Made by a program: the position numbers and the translations under genes. From a virus, in IMG/VR virus record IMGVR_UViG_3300042691_000979, positions 1 to 22,562 of that record: a stretch of 22,562 nucleotides of DNA. One strand, 5' to 3'. Below the pieces are notes generated by a model that saw nothing but the letters and a program-made list of their open reading frames with translations, made no database searches and was not told the origin of the DNA. Position 1 is the stretch's first letter. Each line of letters begins with the position of its first letter. This document shows, piece after piece, positions 1 through 5,539 of this stretch.

Positions 1-2
1 GG

Positions 3-1583
3 GTGCTCGAGGCGCGCCTCGAGGACGGGCGCGAGGAGTACATGCGCGACACCGTGCACGCCTGCGCGGTCGAGCTCACCGGCACCACCGGCGCCTGGCC
101 GACCGCCGACGAGCTGTTCGCCGTCGCCTGGCCGCAGTTTCAGCGGAAGGTCGACCTGTCCCGCCCCGGCCGCATCACCGCCGCCAACGCGCAGGACGAG
201 ATGCGGGCCAAGTGCGCCGCCTGGACGCGCAAGGCGGCCGCAGGAGGCCACGGCGAGCTCGAGAAGCTGGTCGAGGGCTACCAGTCACGGCAGCGCGCTT
301 CCGCGCGTCCTGGGCCAGCGGCGGGGCAGCAGCAACCATCCGGGAATCCTGGAGGGTTCGAGGCCGGGCAGGGAGGGCAGGGACAGGCCGGGCCGGGCTG
401 GCCGGGCGGGCAGCAGGACGAGCCACCGGTCGACCTCGCGCGCCCCTTCACGATCCGCCCGACCTCCGAGATCCCGCGCAGGCGCTGGCTCTACGCCGAC
501 AGCTACATCCGGTCCTTCGTGAGCGTGCTCGCGGCGCCCGGCGGCGCCGGCAAGACCACCCTCTACGTCGTCGAGGCCCTGTCGATCGCCACCGGCAAGC
601 CGCTGCTCGGGATCACCCCGGCCGAGCGCACCGGCGTCTGGATCATGAACCTCGAGGACCCTGCCGACGAGATGGAGCGCCGGATCGGCGCCGCCGCCAA
701 GCACTACGGCCTCGACCAGGCCGACATCGAGGGCAGGCTGTTCGTGGACGCCGGCCGCGACAAGCCGCTGCTCATGGCCCAGCAGACCCGCGACGGCATC
801 ACCATCCACAAGCCGATGGTCGACGCCATCGTCGCCAAGATCCGCGCCAACAAGATCGGCGTGCTGATCGTCGACCCGTTCGTGGCGAGCCATTCGGTCA
901 GCGAGAACGACAACCAGGCGATCAACGCCGTGCTCGCCCTCTGGCGCCTCATCGCCGACCTGACCGGCTGCTGCATCGTGCTCGTCCACCACTTCCGCAA
1001 GCTGAACGGCGAGGAAGGGTCGATCGACAGCGTCCGCGGCGGCTCCGCCATCATCGGCGCCGTTCGCACCGCCCGCGTCATGAACACCATGACCGAGGCC
1101 GAGGCCGCCAAGCTCGGCATCGAGGACACCCAGCGGCGCCGGTTCGTCAGGGTCGACAACGCCAAGAACAACCTCGCGCCGCCGGCCGACCATGCCAGCT
1201 GGATCGAGCTGGTCTCCGTCGACCTCGGCAACGGCTCCGGCATCTCCGACCAGGGCGGCGACAAGGTGGGCGTGGCGACGGCCTGGGAGCCGCCGTCCGC
1301 ATGGGAGGGCGTGACCGAGCAGCACATGCGCGACGTCTACAACTACCTCGACAGGCACGGGCCGCAGCGATGGTCCCCAGAGGCAGAGGAAAACAGCTGG
1401 TTCGGGTGGCAGGTGATGAAGATCTGCGGGATCGAGGAAGCGGAACGAAACAAGGGCAGGGTGAAGTCCATGCTCGCGACATGGCAGCGATCTGGCGTGC
1501 TCCGCAGGGCTGACCACCCCGACGCAAAACGGGTCAAGCGCCCGCACTATTTCGCCGGGAAGCTGCCCGAGAGGAGTTCGTAA
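3..1583 (+). CDS. AAA ATPase / RepA- or DnaB-like replicative helicase (5' end cut by window)
   Basis: The visible 526 residues contain a RecA-fold ATPase core like that of the AAA_25/RepA helicase family. A Walker A motif (APGGAGKTT) lies at about residues 178-186, a Walker B strand (VLIVDP) at 287-292, and a sensor-like strand ending in VHHFRK at about 324-333. A Gly/Gln/Pro-rich linker at about 100-140 separates this core from an N-terminal helical segment that may be the tail of an upstream primase-type domain. The C-terminal 90 residues look like a winged-helix region. The first codon read is GTG at position 3, directly at the window edge, so the true start is probably upstream. The likely role is unwinding or loading at the phage replication origin. 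The repeat cluster directly after the stop codon fits that role. The ATPase call is firm; the helicase role is inferred from the family. Confidence 0.85.
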   Translation: MLEARLEDGREEYMRDTVHACAVELTGTTGAWPTADELFAVAWPQFQRKVDLSRPGRITAANAQDEMRAKCAAWTRKAAAGGHGELEKLVEGYQSRQRASARPGPAAGQQQPSGNPGGFEAGQGGQGQAGPGWPGGQQDEPPVDLARPFTIRPTSEIPRRRWLYADSYIRSFVSVLAAPGGAGKTTLYVVEALSIATGKPLLGITPAERTGVWIMNLEDPADEMERRIGAAAKHYGLDQADIEGRLFVDAGRDKPLLMAQQTRDGITIHKPMVDAIVAKIRANKIGVLIVDPFVASHSVSENDNQAINAVLALWRLIADLTGCCIVLVHHFRKLNGEEGSIDSVRGGSAIIGAVRTARVMNTMTEAEAAKLGIEDTQRRRFVRVDNAKNNLAPPADHASWIELVSVDLGNGSGISDQGGDKVGVATAWEPPSAWEGVTEQHMRDVYNYLDRHGPQRWSPEAEENSWFGWQVMKICGIEEAERNKGRVKSMLATWQRSGVLRRADHPDAKRVKRPHYFAGKLPERSS

Positions 1584-1731
1584 TGCTCCACTGCTCCACC
1601 TCGTTTGCGCCACCTCAAAACACTGGAGCAAGCCACCTGTTTCTGCTGCTCCACCACCACCCCTATAGGGGGTGGGGGTGGTGGAGCAGAGGTGGCGGTG
1701 CCGCTAACGAGAAAAGAAAAAGTGCTCCACC
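1584..1731. repeat. Iteron-like cluster: six copies of TGCTCCA in both orientations
   Basis: The heptamer TGCTCCA, usually extended to TGCTCCAC or TGCTCCACC, occurs forward at 1584, 1592, 1647 and 1723, and reversed at 1624-1630 and 1682-1688. The first two copies are directly adjacent. The cluster fills most of the 160-bp gap (1584-1743) after the replicative ATPase. Repeats of this kind are typical of origin iterons or of operators for an early regulator; which applies here cannot be told from the sequence. A purine-rich run (GAGAAAAGAAAAAG) sits at 1709-1722, just before the last copy. Confidence 0.65.
1646..1689. other. Long imperfect hairpin/cruciform inside the repeat cluster
   Basis: Bases 1646-1658 are perfectly complementary to 1677-1689 (13 bp). 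The stem continues with 1659-1663 pairing to 1669-1673. This leaves a GGG bulge at 1674-1676 and a TATAG loop. The outer ends of both arms are the TGCTCCACC repeat. No T-tract follows, so it does not look like an ordinary intrinsic terminator. A cruciform at an origin or a protein-binding palindrome is a reasonable reading. Confidence 0.6.
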
Positions 1732-1743
1732 TGCGGTGACGCC

Positions 1744-2277
1744 ATGAAGGCGGCGGAGCTCTCCCTCGCCCAAGCCATCCTCGACGGCGTGGACGCGGCG
1801 GTCAGCACGGCGGAGCGGACCTGGGGCGTCGGCCGGCTCAGGCTGCTGGTCGATGACGACCTCAGGGCGCGGTGGGACAGGCAGTGGCTGGCATGGTGCC
1901 GGGCTTGCGAGGCCTACGACCTCGCGGCGATCCGCAACCAGGGCGCGGCGGTCAGGAGGGCCATCGCCGTCCTCGAGGCCGAGGCGATCGCGGCGGGGCA
2001 CAGGCCGTTGCTGCCGGATGTCTGGGAGGTCGGCCACGAGGGCAGGGCCATCGCCGTGTGCCGGACCTCGCCGGAGGCGGGGATCGTGGCGCGGGAGCGG
2101 CGAGACCTCGAGGTGTGGACGGTCGAGGAGCTCGTGCGCGTGGCGCTGTCAGGCAGGCAGCTGGTGTCGGCGGTGAAGCAGCACTTCCCGGGCGCAGAGG
2201 TCGTGGCGATGCGGTCGCCGGACTTCGACTGGACCCGCGGCGACGAGCTGCCGGCGGATCTGCACGGGGCAGGGTGA
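1744..2277 (+). CDS. Conserved hypothetical phage protein, 177 aa
   Basis: This 177-residue soluble protein has no signal peptide or membrane segment. The pattern of RTWGVGRLRLLV at about residues 25-36, followed by helices and then a HFPGAEVVAMR segment at about 147-157, matches what I recall of an uncharacterised family in alphaproteobacterial phages and prophages. Its function is unknown. It follows the repeat cluster and overlaps the next gene by one base (TGATG at 2275-2279), which suggests translational coupling. The ATG at 1744 is the first in frame after the gap and has only a weak GGTGA-type ribosome site. Its place between replication and packaging genes suggests an early or regulatory role, but nothing in the sequence proves it. 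Confidence 0.7.
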   Translation: MKAAELSLAQAILDGVDAAVSTAERTWGVGRLRLLVDDDLRARWDRQWLAWCRACEAYDLAAIRNQGAAVRRAIAVLEAEAIAAGHRPLLPDVWEVGHEGRAIAVCRTSPEAGIVARERRDLEVWTVEELVRVALSGRQLVSAVKQHFPGAEVVAMRSPDFDWTRGDELPADLHGAG

Positions 2278-2873
2278 TGGGGCGGCGGCGGGATCGGATG
2301 GAGGGTGTCGTGGTCGAGCGCAGGCGGAAGGCGGCCGAGGTCATCGAGCTCGGCGACATGATGCGGGCCACACCCGAGCGGGCGCAGCACGACGAGATCG
2401 AGATGGGCGAGAGGCTGCTGTTCTCGATCGACGGCGGCAGGGCCAGGACGCAGCGGAGCTACGGGCAGCGGGTGATGACGCAACGTCCGGTCGACCGGTA
2501 CCTGCGGCAGGGCTGGATCACGCAGCGGCAATGGGCGGCGGCGGACCGGATCGCGGCGCTGTGGCATGTGGCCGGGCTCGAGCCGAAGGTCACGGCTAAC
2601 TGGAACCCGAGCACGCAGGCCGGCGTCCTCGGCAACGTCGGCATGGCGGCGAGCGAGCGCCAGGCGCATGCGCGCATGGAGCTGCGGCGCGTGCTGGCGC
2701 GGTGCGGGGGGCAGATCGGTGCGGCGGTGGTGGTGGCGGTGGCGTGCGACCGCGAGAGCGCGAGCAGCTGGGCCGCGCGCATGGGATGGCCGCAGGAACA
2801 TGGCCTAGGAGCGCTCAAGCTGGCGCTGGAAGCGGCGGCGGACGACCTAGGGCTTGACAGGTCACGGAGGTGA
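2277..2873 (+). CDS. DUF6456-like protein, possible DNA-binding regulator, 198 aa
   Basis: Residues about 66-193 resemble the DUF6456 domain known mainly from Alphaproteobacteria. They show VDRYLRQGWITQRQWAAADRI (72-92), then EPKVTANW (102-109), and a late segment running from GWPQEHGLGALKLAL to DDLGL (170-193). The family pattern as I recall it has a helical start, a GPRVT-type motif and a closing GWP...LALDRL stretch, which fits well. The basic N-terminus (MGRRRDRMEG) and helical content would suit a small DNA-binding regulator, but this is inference. The start overlaps the stop of the preceding gene (TGATG); an alternative ATG at 2298 cannot be excluded. Confidence 0.7.
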   Translation: MGRRRDRMEGVVVERRRKAAEVIELGDMMRATPERAQHDEIEMGERLLFSIDGGRARTQRSYGQRVMTQRPVDRYLRQGWITQRQWAAADRIAALWHVAGLEPKVTANWNPSTQAGVLGNVGMAASERQAHARMELRRVLARCGGQIGAAVVVAVACDRESASSWAARMGWPQEHGLGALKLALEAAADDLGLDRSRR

Positions 2874-2883
2874 TCGGCATGAT
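2854..2883 (+). promoter_or_regulatory. Candidate sigma70 promoter upstream of the packaging genes
   Basis: A perfect TTGACA at 2854-2859 is followed after 18 bases by CATGAT at 2878-2883 (4 of 6 matches to TATAAT). It lies over the end of the DUF6456-like gene and points to the putative small terminase gene at 2959. Spacing is slightly long and the -10 is imperfect, so support is moderate. Confidence 0.4.
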
Positions 2884-2905
2884 CTTGGCAGTCTGGCGAA
2901 CTGCG

Positions 2906-2928
2906 CGGCGGAACCGCCGTGTTATACA
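2906..2928 (+). promoter_or_regulatory. Extended -10 promoter with adjoining operator-like palindrome
   Basis: TGTTATACA at 2920-2928 fits an extended -10 element (TGn plus TATACA). Immediately before it, 2906-2919 form a 6-bp inverted repeat (CGGCGG, AA, CCGCCG). A repressor-sized palindrome touching a -10 element suggests regulated transcription of the terminase operon. No good -35 stands at the usual distance, which is common for extended -10 promoters. Confidence 0.4.
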
Positions 2929-2958
2929 GTATCGCCTCAACCAGATGGCGCGAGAATA

Positions 2959-3381
2959 ATGGCCGGTCGGGCAGGCGCGGGGCGCTACTCCGGCAAGCTG
3001 TTCGAGGAAGCGGTGCGGCGCGCGGCGTGCGCGCAGATCCGCGCGGGCGACCAGAAGGGCTGGCGCAAGCTCGACGCGATCGCGCTTCGCCTGGTCGACA
3101 AGGCGGTCGACGGCGACCTCGAGGCGATGAAGACGGTGGCCGAGCGCCTCGACGGCAAGGCGGTGGCGCACATCGAGGCGTCGGGCGACGGCTCGCTGCT
3201 GGCGGGCTTCGCGGCGATCCTGGCGGCGGTGAACGAGGAGCGCCGCCGGCGCGCCGAGGGCGGCGAGCTCGAGGCGCCGATCGTGGACGTGACGCCCGAC
3301 AATGGTGCAATGCAGCAACACGCGGAAGTAGAGCAGCCCGATCCCGAGGGCCTCGAAAGTGCAGAAAAGCCCGTGGAATAA
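2959..3381 (+). CDS. Putative terminase small subunit, 140 aa
   Basis: This is a mostly helical protein with a basic N-terminus. Residues 38-77 (LDAIALRLVDKAVDGDLEAMKTVAERLDGKAVAHIEASGD) carry the pattern of small-terminase-like proteins of many proteobacterial phages, in which a GD-xx-A-x-K-x-x-x-x-R-L-D-G-K stretch follows a DNA-binding helical start. The C-terminal 45 residues are acidic and probably disordered. TerS proteins bind the packaging site and pass DNA to the large subunit; the neighbouring large terminase gene supports the call. ATG at 2959 is chosen over the upstream TTG at 2854 because the promoter-like elements lie between them and the protein pattern starts after it. A non-TerS DNA-binding protein remains possible. 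Confidence 0.55.
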   Translation: MAGRAGAGRYSGKLFEEAVRRAACAQIRAGDQKGWRKLDAIALRLVDKAVDGDLEAMKTVAERLDGKAVAHIEASGDGSLLAGFAAILAAVNEERRRRAEGGELEAPIVDVTPDNGAMQQHAEVEQPDPEGLESAEKPVE

Positions 3382-3402
3382 GGGTTTCGCATTTTCGATA
3401 AT
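3374..3402 (+). promoter_or_regulatory. Weak candidate promoter for the large terminase
   Basis: GATAAT at 3397-3402 (5 of 6 to consensus) sits 17 bases after TGGAAT at 3374-3379 (3 of 6). It lies in the only AT-rich patch of the gap (3391-3411), which also forms an ATAAT/ATTAT inverted repeat with short TCG/CGA extensions (3395-3415). If used, it would give the large-terminase transcript a leader of nearly 400 nt. Confidence 0.3.
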
Positions 3403-3469
3403 CATCATTATGCGATGGTGCAGCGCACACTCGCTGCAATCTCAACGACTTGCGCGAACCGCGCTCAGA

Positions 3470-3502
3470 CCGCCTGCCGACGCACCGCGGTGCGCCAGGC
3501 GG
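3470..3502. repeat. Hairpin with nested perfect palindrome
   Basis: CCGCCTG at 3470-3476 pairs with CAGGCGG at 3496-3502. Between them lies the perfect 14-bp palindrome CGCACCGCGGTGCG at 3481-3494. Nothing T-rich follows, so this is not a standard terminator. It could act as a protein-binding palindrome. Confidence 0.6.
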
Positions 3503-3525
3503 CGGGATGGCGCGCAGCAGCACGA

Positions 3526-3544
3526 GCCGGCGTCCAGCGCCGGC
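3526..3544. repeat. 7-bp GC-rich hairpin
   Basis: GCCGGCG at 3526-3532 pairs perfectly with CGCCGGC at 3538-3544 around a five-base loop (TCCAG). It lies 13 bases before the 92-nt inverted-repeat element and belongs to the same structured gap. Confidence 0.5.
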
Positions 3545-3556
3545 GGATGGCCGCGA

Positions 3557-3648
3557 CGCGCTAGGATGACTCAGGAGCAACGGAAGGCGCGGGGTGTATT
3601 CAGCCTGCGCTACCGCGGCTTCCCGCGTTCCTGAGTCATCCTAGCGCG
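3557..3648. repeat. 92-nt element with perfect 20-bp terminal inverted repeats
   Basis: Bases 3557-3576 (starting CGCGCTAGGATGA) are perfectly complementary to 3629-3648. Inside, CGCGGG at 3588-3593 can pair with CCCGCG at 3622-3627. AGCC plus GCG at 3602-3609 can pair with CGC plus GGCT at 3614-3620, closing a four-base loop. The whole element can therefore fold into one long rod on either strand. There is no flanking target-site duplication that I can see and no transposase. It may be a structured RNA, a packaging site, or a very small non-autonomous repeat element. Confidence 0.7.
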
Positions 3649-3805
3649 ATTGCGCGCCATCGGCCGCCTGCCGGGCGCCGGCCGGCCGCCGATCGGCACC
3701 TGGCCGGACCCCCCCCGGCCTCCCGGCCGCGGCGGGGGCGGCGGCTGCAGCGGCCCGCCCAGTAGCACCCCCCCCTACCGGGGCCTCGACACCAACCGGA
3801 GTCCC

Positions 3806-5242
3806 ATGCCCCCCGCGAAAAAGATCGCGAAGCAGGCGACCCCGACCGCCGACGAGTTCGCGCAGCTGATCGCCGCCTGGGCGGACGACCCGGTGCTGTT
3901 CGTGAAGACGGCGCTGCAGGCCACGCCGGAGCCCTGGCAGGCGAAGGCGCTCGAGGCGGTGCGCGACAACGACAAGGTGGCCATCCGCTCCGGCCACGGC
4001 GTCGGCAAGACGACCTACCTCGCGTGGCTGGTGCTGTGGTGGCTGATGACCCGCCACCCGGCGAAGATCGCCGCCACGGCGAACACGGCGCACCAGCTGT
4101 CCGACGTGCTGTGGTCCGAGATCGGCAAGTGGCACCGCCGGATGCCGGAGGTGCTGCGGCGGCTTCTCGAGGTGAAGAGCGACAAGGTCGAGGTTGCCGG
4201 CGTGCCGGACAGCTTCGCGGTGGCCCGCACGGCCCGGCGCGAGCAGCCGGAGGCCCTCCAGGGCTTCCACAGCACGAACATGCTGTTCGTCATCGACGAG
4301 GCGTCCGGCGTGGACGACCTCGTGTTCGAGGTCGGGCAGGGCGCGATGTCGACCGCCGGCGCGAAGACGGTGATGACGGGCAACCCGACCCGCACCAGCG
4401 GCTACTTCTACGACGCGTTCCACCGCATGTCTGCGTCCTGGCACACGATGAAGGTCGGCTGCGCGGACAGCACGCAGGTGTCGCCGGGCTTCCTGGCGGA
4501 GATGGCCCAGCGCTACGGCGCGGGCTCGAACGTCTACCGCGTGCGGGTGGAGGGCGAGTTCCCGCTGGCCGACGACGACAGCGTCGTGCCGGCGCATCTG
4601 ATCTCCGCGGCGATGGACCGCGACATCGAGCCTGCGCCGACCACGCCGATCGTGTGGGGCCTGGACGTTGCGCGCTACGGCGACGACCGCTCCGCGCTGG
4701 CGAAGCGCCAGGGCGAGCGTCTGATCGAGGTGAAGACCTGGCAAGGCGCCGACCTGATGGAGACGGCGGGCCGGATCTTCAACGAGTACAGCGTCTGCAA
4801 CTTCAAGACCCGGCCGGCGGCGATCTACGTCGACTCGATCGGCCTGGGCAGCGGCGTGCTGGACCGGCTGCGCGAGCTCGGGCTGCCGGTACGGGGCGTG
4901 AATGTGTCGGAGGCGCCGGCCGTTGGCGAGCGCTACCTGCGCCTGCGCGACGAGCTGTGGTTTCGCGTGCGCGAGTGGCTCGAGGCGCGCGGCTGTTCGT
5001 TGCCGGACGACGACGAGCTGGCGGCGGAGCTCGGCACGCCGCGGTTCAAGATCCTGTCGACCGGCAAGCTGAAGGTCGACTCGAAGGACGAGATGAAGAA
5101 ACGCGGCGGCAAGTCGCCGGACAAGGCGGACGCTGTCTGCCTGACGTTCGCGGCGAATGGCGCGGCGTTGTCCACGGGCTCGAGCGGCGCGTGGACATGG
5201 AAGAAGTCGCTCGACTACGGCCAGGGGGCCTGGATCGTATGA
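3806..5242 (+). CDS. terL: Terminase large subunit (ATPase/nuclease)
   Basis: This 478-residue protein has both modules of a packaging motor. In the ATPase half, Walker A is SGHGVGKTT at residues 62-70, Walker B with the catalytic Glu is MLFVIDEAS at 159-167, and a coupling-type TGNPT lies at 191-195. In the nuclease half, RNase-H-fold acidic residues are visible at D287 (GLDVARYGDDRS), D343 (YVDSIG) and D439/D442 (SPDKADAV). It cuts concatemeric phage DNA and pumps it into the prohead through the portal. Length is normal for the family. ATG at 3806 is chosen because homology starts soon after it and GGAG lies at 3798-3801; the open frame extends to 3650 but that part is low-complexity Pro/Gly. 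The stop overlaps the next start (ATGA at 5239-5242). Confidence 0.96.
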   Translation: MPPAKKIAKQATPTADEFAQLIAAWADDPVLFVKTALQATPEPWQAKALEAVRDNDKVAIRSGHGVGKTTYLAWLVLWWLMTRHPAKIAATANTAHQLSDVLWSEIGKWHRRMPEVLRRLLEVKSDKVEVAGVPDSFAVARTARREQPEALQGFHSTNMLFVIDEASGVDDLVFEVGQGAMSTAGAKTVMTGNPTRTSGYFYDAFHRMSASWHTMKVGCADSTQVSPGFLAEMAQRYGAGSNVYRVRVEGEFPLADDDSVVPAHLISAAMDRDIEPAPTTPIVWGLDVARYGDDRSALAKRQGERLIEVKTWQGADLMETAGRIFNEYSVCNFKTRPAAIYVDSIGLGSGVLDRLRELGLPVRGVNVSEAPAVGERYLRLRDELWFRVREWLEARGCSLPDDDELAAELGTPRFKILSTGKLKVDSKDEMKKRGGKSPDKADAVCLTFAANGAALSTGSSGAWTWKKSLDYGQGAWIV

Positions 5243-5538
5243 AGTCACCGGCATGGACCCGCAAGGCGGGCCAGAACCCGCGCGGCGGGCTGAACGCTGC
5301 GGGGCGCGCGTCGTACAAGGCGGCGACCGGCGGCACGCTCCGGCCGCCGGTGAAGAGCGGCGACAACCCGCGTCGTGCGTCGTTCCTCGCGCGCATGGGA
5401 AATGCGCCTGGGCCAGAGCGCGACGAGAAGGGCAAGCCGACCCGCCTGCTGCTGTCATTGCAGGCCTGGGGCGCGTCCTCGAAGGCGGATGCGCGCGCGA
5501 AGGCGCGCGCGATCTCGGCGCGGAACAGGAGCAAGTAG
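5239..5538 (+). CDS. DUF6321-like small phage protein, 99 aa
   Basis: This small, strongly basic protein starts with AWTRKAGQNPRGGLNAAGRASY (residues 5-26). It continues with a SFLARMGN segment (about 48-55) and the block DEKGKPTRLLLSLQAWG (62-78). This order matches the DUF6321 family, found mostly in phages and often near packaging or head genes. The C-terminus is rich in Lys, Arg and Ala. The biochemical role is unknown; a basic nucleic-acid-binding or head-associated protein would fit. It overlaps the large terminase stop by four bases and is followed one base later by the next gene, so it belongs to the packaging operon. Confidence 0.75.
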   Translation: MKSPAWTRKAGQNPRGGLNAAGRASYKAATGGTLRPPVKSGDNPRRASFLARMGNAPGPERDEKGKPTRLLLSLQAWGASSKADARAKARAISARNRSK

Positions 5539-5539
5539 G

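Larger units (their letters stand above)
3382..3805. other. Structured non-coding gap between small and large terminase genes
   Basis: These 424 bp contain no convincing gene in an otherwise tightly packed genome. They hold an AT-rich inverted repeat (3395-3415), two GC-rich hairpins (3470-3502 and 3526-3544) and a 92-nt element bounded by perfect 20-bp inverted repeats (3557-3648). After these comes a very G+C-rich tract (3660-3780) with two C-runs at 3710-3717 and 3769-3775. The location next to TerS and TerL makes a packaging-recognition site or a structured leader RNA plausible; this is inference. Confidence 0.6.

Noticed and set aside
2854-2958. Longer start (TTG 2854) for the putative small terminase
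   Set aside because: It would overlap the preceding gene and the promoter-like elements, and the added residues have no family pattern.
3581-3628. tRNA-like look of the interior of the 92-nt element on the minus strand
   Set aside because: The reversed sequence has D-arm-like parts but no TTC-type T-loop, no acceptor stem of seven pairs and no CCA; it does not fold as a tRNA.
3359-3634. 91-residue + strand frame in the TerS-TerL gap
   Set aside because: It starts inside the small terminase gene, has irregular composition (IIIIM, Arg/Ala runs), no ribosome site and no family resemblance. Only its last 22 codons, inside the inverted repeat, were kept as a low-interest observation.
3650-3805. 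N-terminal extension of the large terminase from an upstream TTG
   Set aside because: The 52 extra residues are Pro/Gly low complexity in a C-run-rich region; the ATG at 3806 has a GGAG site and agrees with the family start.
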